A stretch of DNA of 64,000 bases, taken from Rhynochetos jubatus (taxonomy: Eukaryota; Chordata; Aves; Eurypygiformes; Rhynochetidae). Positions 41,134 through 53,837 of the stretch are shown piece after piece. Made by a program: the position numbers and the translations under genes. Below the pieces are notes generated by a model. That model ran no database searches. It was not told the origin of the DNA and worked only from the letters and a program-made list of their open reading frames with translations. The stretch covers positions 36,537,631-36,601,630 of the forward strand of contig CM050652.1 in the NCBI GenBank assembly GCA_027574665.1, read 5' to 3'. How positions within the stretch are numbered: position 1 is the stretch's first letter; every line of letters begins with the position of its first letter.

Positions 41134-42599
41134 CATTACATCTAAAAGTGAATGAAAGCTGTGGGTCCTCTGTTTCTCATGAAACAATCTCTAAAGATAT
41201 CAGAGCAGACCAGAAACTGCATTCGTTGTTTTACAGTTTTGTGTTAGCGAGGTTTCTGACAGAAATAAGATTCTAAAATGTAGATACTGTGAATGAAATA
41301 GTATGAAGAAGAGGAAAGGAAAATGAAAAAGAATATTATAAGGATATTTTTAAATTGTTTCCAATGTATTTAGAAGCTTAAATTAAATTTTAAAAATTTT
41401 GCAAAAACTTTTTGCACATTGTATTTTCATTTGTTGTTCTTTAATGAAAGCTGAAACTTCAGCTCCTCTTTTTTTTTTTTTCTTAAGCTTTAATCTTTGT
41501 TTCCAGGCAAACCAACAGCAAAATTCCTATTCACTGCAACTGGCAAGTTTAAACACCACATAAATTTAGTTTATTTGTACAGATTTTTGCAAATTAAATC
41601 TATATCTAACTTAGATTCATACTTGAAAAAAAGTGTTACTCCAAGTTAAGCAACATTTTTCTTCTTATAACTTAAAAAATATTTTTTCAGTTTTAAATAT
41701 TATTCAATAAATTCATTCAACTGTGTCATTGTGTATTTGGTTTTTTGAAATTACTATTCCGTTGAAGAGACCTTGTTTTCCACGTTTTTATTACAGTGTG
41801 ACTCTTGTACTTAAATTTTTTCTCTCTAAATTTTATATTATCTTGCTTTTATCTTCCTCCTAACACACATAAGATTATTTTTCTCATCTTCAATGATTGC
41901 ATGAATGGGTGACTTTGTTGTCACAGTGTTTGTTGGTATAAGAACAAATTTTTTTCTATGCATTCCTAAAAACACTTCTTGTGTGTGTGAATGCACAGAA
42001 AACAGTTTTTGTAGTTTCAAAACTAATTCTAACCTAACACAAACTGTTATCTTTTTTGGTGTTTCTGAGGTTACTTTTAAAATTTTTAAAAATCCAATTC
42101 TTTTTTAACCATGTGAAACTGCTGTTTTAAATTATTGCACATCATTACGTTTGGACAATGAAAACAACACAGGCATTTTTTACTTGTCTCTGGTCAACTT
42201 CACTTCTGGGTTTCCCTGACACCGTACCTTAGGTGAAATCACCACGTGGAGATTTTAAAACCCAACTAAAACAAGCAAATATAAAACAACTCTCCACCAA
42301 GATTCTGAAATTTTCATTAAAACGTTTCAGTTGATTGCTAAAAAGCTTTTCAAGAACGTTCCTTTTAAAAGCCACACACTATCAGAAGTCATGGATCCCT
42401 TTGTGTCCTTTTCTGGGGAAATGGCATGTTTAAGGGAAAAATAAAAATTATTAAATTAGGGAGATACATCAGGTAGCACTTTCAGTATATTTTTAGAGGA
42501 TAAGTGCCTATCGGTAAAAATATGAAGTGATTTTACAGATTTCAATGTCACTCTTTGTTGGGACAAAATCTCCGACAGCAATTCCAGTGTTTTTTCTGG

Positions 42600-43180
42600 C
42601 AGCCAGGCAGAGGTGAAGCTAGAAGCGCTGGAAGCCCCGAGCAACCCCCCACCCCTCTCCGCCAGCGCAGACCGCCGCAGGGCTCTGCGGGACACCCAGC
42701 GCTGGGCGTTTGCCTGCCCCGACTGGAAACTTCGGGTGTTTCTTAAACGAAAAAAACACTGTGCGGGGTGCTGGAGAGGGGATTTCCCACGCGGCCCTGG
42801 AGCTGGGGACAGGTTCCAGGGCTGGCCTGGCCCTGCCCGCCGGGCCGGACCGGGCCGCCGCGCTCCCCGCCGCCTCTCCGCTGCCGCTGGTGCCATCTAC
42901 CGGGGAGCGGCTTCCCAAGCACAGCCCGGGCTGCAGGAAGGCTCGTGCCACGCCGGACTGCTCCGTGGAGGGTAGACGCTGCGGAGAGCGGGCCTTCTCG
43001 GCACATCCAGAGATGGTCCGGTCAGCGATGCCAGTAACGCGCTTAGGAGGCAGCAGGCCAAACCCGCTCGCTCGCTCCGTCTGTGTCACGGCCGAATGGG
43101 AAACGCTCACGTTGAGTCAACGATGCCACTGGACCCTACAACAGCTAATCCAGCCTCTCGCACCGGTGAAGCTGGATGGT
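42600..43180. promoter_or_regulatory. Orphan CpG island, candidate promoter of an unannotated transcript
   Basis: About 50 CpG dinucleotides can be counted by eye in roughly 550 bases, close to expectation for unmethylated GC-rich DNA. The flanks on both sides are AT-rich. Neither recognised gene begins here; the nearest, LLPH, ends about 6.5 kb away. The long open frames on both strands (for example 42710-43411 plus and 42619-43110 minus) are low-complexity Pro/Arg/Gly/Ala readings with no recognisable domain, so I do not call a protein. It may start a long non-coding RNA or act as a distal regulatory element in the probable HMGA2-LLPH interval. Confidence 0.6.
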
Positions 43181-46100
43181 GCTGTTAGGGCCCCTGAGAT
43201 GGTGAAGGGGGACATACATTGCCCGGTGCCCTTTTTGCTTCATCCTCCTCCCACCGTTACAGGGCAGTCCCCAGACATGGCAGCACAGGTCCAGTTCCCC
43301 TTGCTGGGCGCACCTCTCAGAAGCTTGGTGAGGAGTTCGGGAAAAAAGCTGCTTTTCCACAGGAAAAGATTACATCCTCAAACTACCCTCTCTACGAGCA
43401 GCAGGGGATGAAACGCTGGAGATGAGCTCTGACTGCACGCATTAGCATCATACTGGCCAGCTAAGGAAATAGAATTGCAAACTGGGTTGGTTTCTTGGTT
43501 TGGGATTGTTAAGTTTTATAACAATCGTTCTAAAATACTGAGCACTTAGAGGGCTTAGCAGATTAGTATTCACTTTAAACAGCAAGCAAAATAACAAAAA
43601 TGAGAGATCTGTATGCAGTTTCCTCCCTCCAGAGGGAAAAGAGAAGGCCTAGTGCTTGACATTCAACATGCCTCTTTAAAAGGGACAGATAAAAACACTG
43701 GTGTCTGTATATATAAACACCGTACCCTGCATTGGAGCAATGGTTCATAAAGTTCTTGCATCAACACACCAACTTGTAATCTTTCCCATGGATGATTTTA
43801 CACCCTGGGTCTTACACTCAAGGAATTAAATATTTGTGTAAGACAGTAACAGCCAAGGCTGTGATGATCTGTCCAGCCAACTACTGGTATAAGGGCCATA
43901 CTTTGGCTGCAGTTGCTTTAAAATAAGCGTAGCTAACCTTGAGCCATTTTCACAAGTACTCAGTCGGTCTTAGGAACATTTAGGAGATGAAAAAATAACC
44001 AGATGGCAGCTTCCCACATAACCCAGTGCACTCCAGTCTCCACCGCCTTTGCATCCTCTGACAACGCCACCTTCCAGGGGTGCACAAGACGTTTAGAAAG
44101 AGCAACGTATCGGGGCTTTCTAAATTACTTCTCACAAGCACTTTAGTTTTAAATATATTTTTTCACATATTCTAATATTAAGTGAATTAACTTGAATTTT
44201 CCTTTAGGGGTGGCAATGTTCAGTAGCAGTAGCGATCATGATCTAAACCTGAGACTACAAGCAAGAAGCTGTTGCCACACAGACCTCCCTCTAATCCTTC
44301 GCAGAAATCACCTGCGGCTGTGATCCGCTCTGCGGTGAGTTCTGTCACATTTGGCAGGAGCAAGATGGACAGGAATTAACTGTAAGGCTCATGGAGCCAG
44401 ACCCGGAAGCGCAATCAATAGATCTTAAAAGTTCTTGTTTTGTACATGTGTTACAGTCTGTCAGAGCCAAGTTTACAGAACATGTTGTCAAAAACATGAC
44501 CGATACATTATGAGTTTGTCAGCTTTCAAAAAAAGACACATTTTACATGTTTCGCATAACAGCTACAGGTATGGAGGGATCTGTCGGACTGAGTTGGATA
44601 AGCAGTACTGAGACAACCAACCTGCCTTTGCTTTCTGAAATTCTGTCCACAAACTCAGTTTCTGGTTAATGGCAGTAGTCTAAAAATGCTATAAAATCTA
44701 CATCCAAAGCTTAGAAGCCTTGAAAGAAAATTAACTGCAGTTAGAGAGAAAAGATGCTAAATAATTTACCAAACCAGAATATTACTTATAACCTCCTAAC
44801 CTGTTGACTAGATTGAAACCAGAGGAAAACAAGTCAGAGAGTTTTTGCTCTCCACGTACAAGCCGTTGATAAACTGTCCTCGTGCTACCTTGCGCAGGAC
44901 CCTTGGCACACAACCCTCTCGGGTTGTACCTTTTCTAACACTTCAGACCTTTTATATTGATGTGTGCACACCAGAAAAATTGGAAACCCGCAAGAGTGAT
45001 GCTGAAGTGACTGGGAAGAGGGTGAGGGGGAAGTGAAAAATCATCCTCTTCCCATTCTGCCTTCTGTCTTCCTTTGAAGTCTATTGCTAGTGGTAAGGGA
45101 AAGTTGAAATCAGAACCCTGAAGTAGTGTAGGAAGAATAAAAGGACAGTGGGCATGGGTGGCTTGTGACAACTGTGCAGTGCTTCTTAAAGAGGGGAAAG
45201 TTGTCGGTTCTCTCATATTTAGCTCAGGGAAAAAAAAAGAAATCCCAATGTCTCTCCTTCCTGAAGCAGTAAATCATGAACTGGGCAGTGCAGCTGGAGA
45301 AGAGGGGGAAAAGTTGAAGAGCCTCTTCCTGCAGCAGTGAGCTATCAGGTGGCTGAGGCATCTCCTGAAACCTCGGCCTTAGGTAAGTTGACAGCAAAAC
45401 CTTGGCCTGAAGAGAGCAATTCATAGCTGTTGTTTCAGACTCTAATCATCCCCACAACTGCCATAACTCATATAGACAATGCCACCCAGAGGAACAGATC
45501 GCTTTGTGCCTCTCAGATTTCTGCAGTGCTAAGGCTGTAGTCCTCTAAACTTTAACACCAGACAAATTCAGGCTATGAATCTACAGATCAGACATCCAGC
45601 TTCCATCAAATTCAGAATCCAAGCGACTCTTTAGGCTGCAGGAGGGAAAGGTAGCATACTAGAAAGAGACATACAGTATAAAGCCTTTGTATAGATAAAG
45701 GAAGGCTACTTTTGTTTAAAAAAAAAAAAAAAAGGTTGCGCCCATGTATCAGAGAAGCACTTTACATCATGTGGCCATGACATTCTTCCTCCAGCACTGG
45801 ACATCCCCAAGCCCAATTTAGTCTACTTTATAACCACAGCATCAGCTGCAGATAAAGCAAACCGAATCTGGAAAAGCTCGCAGCTGACTACACGCAACAC
45901 TAGAGCCCGAGTGTTACAGCAAAACAACAGGGACTGTAAGAAAGAACATTAATCTTGATTATTTTAATACTATACCCTGAATAAAAATTTCAAAACCACT
46001 ATTCAATGCATTTAATTGTCTGAAATCTCCAGAACATCTCTTCAGCTTCAAAATGCCAAACTGCACGGTGGCTGCATCAAGAGCCGTTGGTGCCACAGGA

Positions 46101-49100
46101 GAAAAGGTGGCACATGAGAACATGGCTCAGGAGGCCATGCTTCAGCAAGAGGGCTGTCTCATGCAGCCCTGCCTTCACCAGCTATTTGTTCCCAGTCTTG
46201 TATTGCCTCCTACTGACCACACTTTCTGTAGAGTGAGGCTGGAATCTGATCCAGTTGAAAAAAAAAAAAAAAAAACCCACAGGGAAAGAAAAGGTGTATT
46301 TTCAGCATCTCTCAGCCAGATTAGTTCCCCAACCCACCTGACTACACAGTGCAGAAAAGGTGTCCGAGAGCAGGCGGGAGTTACCAGAAAAGCCCAGGAA
46401 CTGCACTACCACCGGTGTCAAAAAGGGCAGGCGCTGTCATCTGCTCAGGAATCTGCCAACAGTCTGCAGGCTGCTAATGCAGACTTTATAGAGTGCACAC
46501 GCTTTATACACATAAACATTTCAATAAAATGACATTTCATTCATTCAGTTCTATGGTTTATGACTGTAGTTCAAACCTGCCCACACCTACCTTCCCTAGG
46601 CCCGTGAAATACAGCTACCACAGCACTGTGCAGGCAGGTGGCAGAGCTGCAGTGGTAGGAAGTTTCAACAGTCTCATAATAGCGGTTACACACTCGAAAA
46701 AAACCCACCTCTGCCAACACCATTTTAGTTATAGTTTTAGATCTCCTTCAGTTTGTGTAGTCAAATGCAAACTTTTCTCTCCCCAATCCTCTTAAAAAAA
46801 AATTTAGATAAAGATCAACAAGCTCTGAAATAGTTAGAACATCATTTAGAGGCAGGTAGCTCATGTCTGACAAATCCCTCTACAGGTTTTTAAAATCCGT
46901 GTTTTCAGCCAAAATCTAGTATGTTTAAATTCACCTTCTGTTCTAAAGAAACAGGAATGATTTTTTTCGACTGATCAAACAGAACGTGGTTCAGGTTCAG
47001 CAATGTAAATAGAATATTCAATGACTACAAAGGTGGGATTCACGTTCAAAAACAGCTCCTCCAAGCAGATCTAAAGCAAATACAAAATCAGTATCCATAT
47101 ATAGCACATGCTGAAATCCTAGAAGGTAGAATTTCCCTGCTGCATCTGTAACTCAACCACTGACGTTATGTCCGTGCTGCACGTTTAGCCAGATTCCTGC
47201 TGCCTGTCTATGTGCCAGCCTTCAGCTCCCACCCAACCAGGCCCTCAAAATCCTTCCCGGCCCAGGGCGAGCTCTGCCTCACCCAAGTCAGCTGTGACGT
47301 ACAGTGGCACTCGGCTACAAGCTGCCTTCCACTAAAGACTGACGCTTACTCCTTTCTTATCCTCTGTTTCAGCTCAAAAATCAAACAGGATGTCTTAAAA
47401 TGCCTGCAGTTTAAGTGAACCTGTTTGACTTTATCCTGGACACCATGAAGGAGATACCTCACACAGCCCATATTGTTTCAGCTTGTAGGAAGCAACTGCT
47501 AAATAAAAGATCAGTGCAGCGTCTGCCGTCTCTCACTGGAGATGCAAATCCCTAATCTGATCACCAAAGCAGCAGACTAATAAATGTGTGCAACAAAGCT
47601 CAGGGCTAGGTCATAAAAGCAGAAGTAAGAAAGAGCACTTAGTTGTGCAGACCATTTTCTCCCACAGAGGAAGGAGCAGAGGCAGAACAGGAACAACTCC
47701 AGAGAGAGGAGAGGGTAAGGCGAGCACAGCAGTGTCAGCCTTGACTGAGATGAGACACAGCGTATGGCTGCGCGCCTGAAGAATGAAAATACACGGACTC
47801 TGAAGCCTTACACTTAAATGGAAGTACTTTGCCAGTTTGATTATCCCCCCTCAGGAAAAGCAGTCGCTTCCCACCAGGAGCTGCTTGAAAGCAATCTGAT
47901 TTACAAATATGCATGTCAAAAACAGTGCTTACCCTACAGAAAAAAAACAAATTGGTAACATTTAAACCCACGAAGCTCCCCTTCACAACCCCCCAGTGCA
48001 CAGAGTAAGAAAAACCCAGCCTACGTCATTAAAATAGTACAGAAATACAAACTGACTGTTCATTCCATTCCAGTGCTGGATAAACATAATTAGGAACCAC
48101 AAAGTGCACTTTGTTCCATGTTAGTCAATTTTAAAGCAGTATTAACCTAAATATTAACATTTGATACTGAAATCTAGATCCATTTATCTACAAAACAAAG
48201 AGAAAAAAAAAGAGAGTAGCATCTTTTTTAGCAGGGACATTATCAACTGAACGGAAATAATTTTACAGTACAAAGTTACTAATAATGGCATATAGTTTGG
48301 TAAACTTTGATCTATACATCTTAGCAAGCCTCATTAACTGTCAATGTATGTGAAAACAGCAGATGCATTGGTATTTCCTCCAACACCTTTGCAGCTCTTT
48401 ACCTGAGCAACGGAGTTACTTTTCCCCTAACAATAATAACAAAAAGCCAAATGTATTTTTCCAGGAAAAATAACATTTCTATCAGGTTGTGCTCTTAGTG
48501 GACTTTAGCACAGTGTAAGCTAGTGTGATTACCTTTAAAAGAACAAATCCAATTTCCAACACCCAAGTTACCACAACAGACACACAGCACAACTTGTGGG
48601 CAATCTCAGAACGCGGATCCCATCTTGGATGAAGCTGGACAGAGGTTACGCTCTATCGACGGACGCTACCTCAACAAGCAACATACCACAGGACTGGTAC
48701 TGTAATTATGTCCACCCTTGAAATGAGAGCCATTTAAAAACACAAGCTTTCAGGGCAACTAATTCTTGCATCTGTCATCACACGTTACTGCTGAGAAACA
48801 CGCAACCAACTGTAGCTAATCACGCAGAAACGGCAGTGTGCAATCATGCAGTGTTTTACCCTATGCCCACATCGTTAAACGTGATGGCTGAATACCATTT
48901 TAAGGGGAATAAAAGGCTACTGAAAATGCATTCGCGGAAGTAAATTCTCATTTACCTTACTAAAACTTGGAAAAGGTCTTCAATAAAAGTATTTTATTTC
49001 TAATCCATGCATTTGCATTCTCTCATCTTAGTAATAACCAGTTTTGCTTTCAGGAATTTAGTTCCTACAATACTTCAGTTGCAGACAGCAGTGAAATACT

Positions 49101-49684
49101 TCTTTGTTCCCACAGCTTTCTCTTGGTCAATTAAAATTAGACTGACACTTCATGTCGTTTTACTTACAGAAGTTTCACGACGCCTTGGTGTTGATTTTAA
49201 TGTATAAACTCTTTTAATTTACACGTTAAAAGCCCATTTTCATTAATTACCAGATGTTAAAAGCAACACAAATCGGTGCAACAGAAGTAATTTTACAGAA
49301 TAATTTGAAGGATGTGGTGAGTTTACAGAATCCTTTGGGTAAATTTACTAAAAGGCAAGTTACACTGACAAAGAGCACAGTAGAAAAACCATTTACAGTT
49401 TCATTATTTTTAGGATTTCCTTTAGCATTTTCAGTGTTCACAATAAAAAAGATGAAGACCCTACCCCCTCAAGAAAACAGATAACCAGACAGTCTATTCA
49501 AAGGCACTCAGCTCACTTTTTGTGGGGTGTTTTTTGGGTTGGGTTTTTTTTTTTAGTTCGGCAGACGCCAAGATGATACCACTTTCATCATTTGCTGGCT
49601 TCAGAGTCTCTTCAAAAATTCATGCAACACAATAAATTATACATGGTGGCCAAGTACAAAAATATTGTGTACTTATTTGGGATA
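43181..49684. other. Intergenic stretch downstream of LLPH
   Basis: No coding exon was recognised. A-rich tracts lie at about 45719-45734 and 46258-46275, without an upstream AATAAA at the right distance. A strong-looking isolated splice donor (GGTAAGTTG) lies near 45380. The part nearest 49.6 kb could belong to a longer LLPH 3' UTR. Confidence 0.55.
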
Positions 49685-49690
49685 TTTATT
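49685..49690 (-). terminator. LLPH: Likely LLPH proximal poly(A) signal
   Basis: AATAAA on the minus strand lies about 40 nt after the LLPH stop codon, followed by TG/T-rich sequence. Use of this site would give a very short 3' UTR. More distal sites between 48.9 and 49.6 kb cannot be excluded. Confidence 0.5.
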
Positions 49691-49729
49691 TTTCAAGTAA
49701 AATATTCATGATCATACAAAACTCCAATT

Positions 49730-49893
49730 TTACCAGACGAGGCCTTTGGCCAATTTTGCCTTTTTTTTCCCTTTAACACGCTGTGCCTTAAGCTTCTTTC
49801 TCTGCCGGGAATTCATCCATATTGGGTACTGTCCATGCTGGTCTAGAAGAGTTTTTTTGTTTCGTTTATTATCAGTGTCCATTTTGCAGTCAT
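49730..49893 (-). CDS. LLPH: LLPH exon 3, last coding exon (residues 61-114)
   Basis: The acceptor TTTCTCTTTCAG precedes 49893. Joined to the single G from exon 2, the frame begins D61-D62-C-K-M-D-T-D and continues through the conserved [13 protein letters not shown] block to the stop TAA at 49732-49730. The block is the most conserved part of the family and fixes the frame. Confidence 0.94.
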
Positions 49894-52800
49894 CTGAAAG
49901 AGAAAGGTATTTATAGTGAGCTCAGTACATGAACCAACTTCACAGAAGCTACTCTGTTAGTAGGTTCCCCCAAATGATAAAAATATCCCTAAGGCACAAT
50001 GGTATTTGTACGCAGAGAGCTGAAAGCTTTACACACTGAAAGCGCTTTCCGGACCAACACAACGGCAACTCAGGAACTTCAACAGCTGACAGCAGTCGAG
50101 CAGAATTCTCCCTAAAGACCCACGTCTGGGCAAAGCACCTTATTCTTTAGTCTGCCATCTGCTGCAATACTGTGTCTAAAAACACTGTGTGTGGTCTCCA
50201 TCAAAAGCTGCATCCATACAGGAAGCCATAGGCTTACTGAAACATACGCACAATTAAATACTTTTTATGATGTAAAAAGTTTAAGATCTGTTCAAAAAAA
50301 TTAAATTGAGTGGAAGGTGAAGACAGGTAAAGAGAAGAATAAAGAGAGAAGATGAAACGCAACGGTGGTACAAAGCATTTGCCCCAAAAAGTGAGCAGGA
50401 GGTCAAGTTTAATCCTCTATTTCTGTCTCTAAATATATTAATCTCTAGGATCAGGAAGACTGCCTGTGACACGGTCACTCCCAAGAACGGGGTCCCCAGC
50501 TAGCTAACACCACAGGAATGTCACGTCTCAGCGAGACAACAAGGCTACGAGGAACACGTTTTTAAGTATAGATTCAAACTGTGTCCTACTATTTAATTTC
50601 AACCTTGTTTCCAAACCATCCATGTGCAACCCTAAAAGCTTTACCATGAGTTTTTACAGAGAGGAAAAAAGACATTTTTACGATGTGCCTGTCTGATGCT
50701 GGGAGACAAAGTTCACGAGGAAAAGGCCAACGTGCCACTTCAACAGTGGAAGCATGCTGATAGCCTACGGGGATCTACACCACAGAGATGGGCTTAGGGA
50801 GCCCTGAAGTTGGGATATGAACACTTGTAGTCAGCAGAGAATCAACACAGGGGCCTACTGCCTGCTGGCACAACTAAAGGCTGACCTAATAAAGGACACG
50901 CGGCAAAAAAGGTCCCAACTCCAGAAACCTGAGACACCAGACAAACACCAGGCCTTCGTTACAGCCTTCTTTTCCATGTCATAGAAGGAGAGGTGGCCCC
51001 CAACAACACAAAAAGACAACACTCCAAGAAAACTCACTTTACAAAGCTACTTCTCTGACTCTGGTCCTATCATATGACACAGGTTAATCTGTTTAAAGAA
51101 TTTTGACTGAAAAAAAGCACATCCACAATAAACGTCAGCTGCAACATTAACTAAACAAAGAAATGCTCCCGGACAAAAAATACCAGTTGTTCACATACAA
51201 TGGAAAAAAAAAAAAAAGCTACAGGAGTAGGTTATGGAAGCAGATTCAGTGGATATGGTTATCTTGGAAAACATGTGCATGCCCAAGTTTTAAAAACCGA
51301 CACAAAAGCCGTTGTGACCAAAGGCTAGCCAGACTTTCCTTTTTCTCCCTCAACAACAAAAACTAAATATTATTTCACAGACTGCTGTGAAAAATACCTT
51401 AAAGTAACACAGAAGAATTCCCTAATACACCTTCATACTTTCTTAGGCTGGAAAATTAAGCATCTAAGGAAAGTGCATATTCTAGATGAAGCCTTCATCT
51501 ACTCAGCCCTTCTAACTTTTGGCAACACGAACTCCCTTGTATCCACAAACTGTTAGTGCTGACGAGTACTCTCAAAGAGGACACCACTGTTTTCAAAAAA
51601 ACTGTAGTGGTTTCAGTATTTCTGAGGCTGCTTTCTATCTACAAAGGTTGCATGAAACTGGCCACTTGTAGAAAAGTTGCCAGCAGACTTGGAAGGGGGT
51701 GCAGGAATGACAGCCAGGCAACTACTTCAGAAACTTGGTTTATGATGTTTCCTCTAGCTTCAGCATCGGAAGGCTGACAATATTCCAAAACATTTTGGAA
51801 ACTCAATCCTAACAATCCCATAGAGAACAACTTTTACATGTGGTTTATGGGACAAATCAGAACTGTGGAAAAAATTGCAAATTATACTCCAAACTACCCT
51901 TAATTGGACAAGTATTTTTATATACCATTCTATTTTTGTTTTCAATATACTTTACAAGCTCTGCTATTCAACCTCACAACATTTCCCCTGTCTTTCCTAA
52001 TATCTGAGACACTGACAAAACTGGCTGCATGACTGACAGTGACTACCAGCGTTATCCTATATCCCTACTATAGTGTTTCCAGAGGAAGACTGAGAGAGTT
52101 GGGGTTGTTCAGCCTGCAGAAGAGAAGGCTCTGGGGAGACCTTATAGCACCTTCCAGTACCTGGAGGGGGCCTACAAGGAAGCTGGGGGCAGACTTTTTA
52201 CAAGGGCCTGTAGTGACAGGACAAGGGGTAATGGGTTTAAACTGAAAGCGGGGAGATTTAGACTGGGTATCAGGAAGAAGTCCTTCCCAGAGAGGGTGGT
52301 GAGGCACTGGCACAGGTTGCTCAGAGAAGCTGTGGATGCCCCATCCCTGGGAGTGTTCAAGGCCAGGCTGGATGAGGCTTGGAGCAACCTGGTCTAGTGG
52401 AGGGTGTCCCTGCCCATGGCAGGGGAGTTGGAACTAGATGGTCTTTAAGGTCCCTTCCAACCCAAACCATTCTGTGATTCTATGTCACGTGAAAAGCTCA
52501 CATCAGCAATATCGTAACAGCTTAAGTGGCATAAATAGAGAAGAAAAAAGGTCTACAATTTAGTTTAGACTGCAGTTTTAGAAAGAGAAGATGTCTTTCT
52601 GACTCCTGTCCAAAACATAGCTACTTAAAACCTTTGTTTCCACTTTCTGGGTTACTTGCTTTGTAGACTACATCCTATTCAAGGAACAGAGAGGAAGATG
52701 GCATTATCTGTAGACACCTAATGCCATCCATTCCCACACCATGTGCAATGCAGCATTAATTACCGTACAAAACCAGAGACCCTATTACCCCTGCTTTGAG

Positions 52801-53646
52801 ATAGTACGTTTAGAAAAAGACAACCAATCACTACGCTTGGTAAAATCTCTACAAAATTACTTTAGATTTAGGTCCGAATTTTACACATTTAGTGTCCTCC
52901 TTAAACTTGGAGGGAAATTATAACTTATCTCCAGTTTGACAGCAAATATAACGTTGTGATTGGAACAGCTGCTATGTGATGAATCCTCACTCACCTGATG
53001 TCTTCACAGATGTCTCTCAAGATATGACATGCTTTAAATCAAACGTTAATAAGCTTGTGCCACAAGCGACCCGATGCCATACAGAAGCTAATGCTGTGAG
53101 ATGATCAGATTCAATGATTTAACAGCATCTTTTGCCTTTAAAAGATTTGGCTTGCCAACTCACTTTTCTCAACCAGTAATAATCCTAGGTCTGATCACGA
53201 TAGTGAAAGTCACAGGAACGAGAAGGCACATCCCGCAGGACGCCCCTACGCTTGGGTGGTCGCAACAAAGAAACTGGTATAGTGAAAAACCGGCTAGAAA
53301 TGTGACCGAGGGAGGCAGGAGGGAAGGGCAGCCGGGCGCTCAAAAGGCTGGTCTTGGGCAACCGGGGCCGCCTGACAGCCGGCGCGGCCTCCCTCGGGGC
53401 CTGCTCCGCTTTGCCAGCGGGACCTCCCCCGTCACTCCGGCGCCGCCCGCCGCGGCCCAACTCACCTCCCTGCTCGAGCACTTTCGTGGGGGGCAGCACG
53501 GTGGCCACCTCCTTGACCTCCTCCATGACGACATCCGCGTTGGTTCCCAAGATTTTTTTCAGCCTCTCCAGCTCCTTAGGCGCGTTCTTCTTCCTCTTCT
53601 CCGCCCGCATCTTCCGCCTCCATTTGCTCCTCAGGCTCTTCGCCAT
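49730..53646 (-). CDS. LLPH: LLPH (LLP homolog), spliced CDS, 114 aa
   Basis: The coding sequence joins 53466-53646 and 49730-49893 on the minus strand (181 + 164 = 345 nt with stop). The start [20 protein letters not shown] and the C-terminal block [13 protein letters not shown] (residues 76-88), followed by a lysine-rich tail ending KGLVW, identify LLPH, the homologue of Aplysia LAPS18. The family is a small, basic, nucleolar and chromatin-associated protein linked to large ribosomal subunit assembly and neuronal growth. The sequence shows two basic ends (residues 2-21 and 90-110) around an acidic, valine-rich middle (about 36-60). The ATG has a good context (G at -3 and +4). As I recall it the mammalian protein is about 129 aa, so this copy is shorter in the linker and basic tail. 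LLPH lies directly downstream of TMBIM4 on the same strand. Identity is very likely; function is by family. Confidence 0.95.
52075..52484 (+). mobile_element. CR1 LINE, 5'-truncated, in LLPH intron 2
   Basis: The copy starts near GACTGAGAGAGTTGGGG and continues through GGCACTGGCACAGGTTGC, CCTGGTCTAGTGGAGGGTG and CCCTTCCAACCCAAACC to the tail TCTGTGATTCTATG. It lies antisense to LLPH. It is very similar to the copy at the right edge of the window, so both probably belong to one subfamily and are comparatively young. Confidence 0.92.
53466..53646 (-). CDS. LLPH: LLPH exon 2, first coding exon (residues 1-60)
   Basis: The ATG lies at 53646-53644, three bases inside the exon. A textbook acceptor, a long C/T tract ending TTCAG, has its AG just before 53649. 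The exon ends in CAGGGAG before donor GTGAGT (53465-53460), leaving one base of codon 61. The frame stays open upstream to 53769, but that reading crosses the acceptor and is not translated. The exon sits in the 3' part of the promoter CpG island. Confidence 0.95.
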
Positions 53647-53769
53647 GTCCTGAAGGGAGGGAAGAGGGAAACAGTCAGGGCGAGGAGCCGTTGAGGCGGC
53701 GCCGCCACCATCACCCCGACAGCCGGGCAGCGCGCGGACACGGGGGCCACCCACGCCCCCCCCGCTCAC

Positions 53770-53825
53770 CCCAGCCGCGCACGAGGCCCGCCGCCCTCCC
53801 TTATGCTAGGCCGCCCTCGCTCCCC
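53770..53825 (-). other. LLPH: LLPH exon 1, non-coding (5' UTR)
   Basis: A donor GTGAGC (53769-53764) following CTGGG marks the end of an upstream GC-rich exon, and an acceptor lies 120 nt further on, just before the LLPH ATG. The upstream boundary is a guess: the transcription start should lie just downstream of the NRF1-like site at 53826-53837. Intron 1 is only about 120 nt. Confidence 0.6.
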
Positions 53826-53837
53826 ACGCATGCGCAG
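53826..53837 (-). promoter_or_regulatory. NRF1-like site in LLPH promoter
   Basis: The minus strand reads CTGCGCATGCGT, a near-perfect palindromic match to the NRF1 core (TGCGCATGCG). NRF1 commonly drives CpG-island genes for ribosome and mitochondrial functions. The site lies about 55 bases upstream of the LLPH exon 1 donor. Confidence 0.55.

Larger units (their letters stand above)
34661..42599. other. Intergenic stretch, no supported gene
   Basis: AT-rich unique sequence, especially 41.3-42.5 kb. It contains an A17 tract at 40193-40209 and the possible retrocopy at 40.9-41.1 kb. No coding exon was recognised. Confidence 0.6.

Noticed and set aside
42710..43411. 233-residue open frame on the plus strand
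   Set aside because: It lies in the orphan CpG island, where low stop-codon frequency makes long frames common on both strands. The translation is Pro/Arg/Ala-rich with no recognisable domain, and overlapping frames of similar length exist in other registers.
45719..46276. A-rich tracts at about 45719-45734 and 46258-46275 as further retrocopy tails
   Set aside because: Neither is preceded by AATAAA or a variant at the proper distance, so they are treated as simple A runs.
53101..53694. 197-residue plus-strand open frame
   Set aside because: It runs antisense across LLPH exon 2 and its GC-rich surroundings. The real coding signal is on the minus strand.
53647..53769. In-frame N-terminal extension of LLPH
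   Set aside because: A clear pyrimidine tract and AG acceptor sit three bases before the conserved ATG, so the upstream frame is intron.
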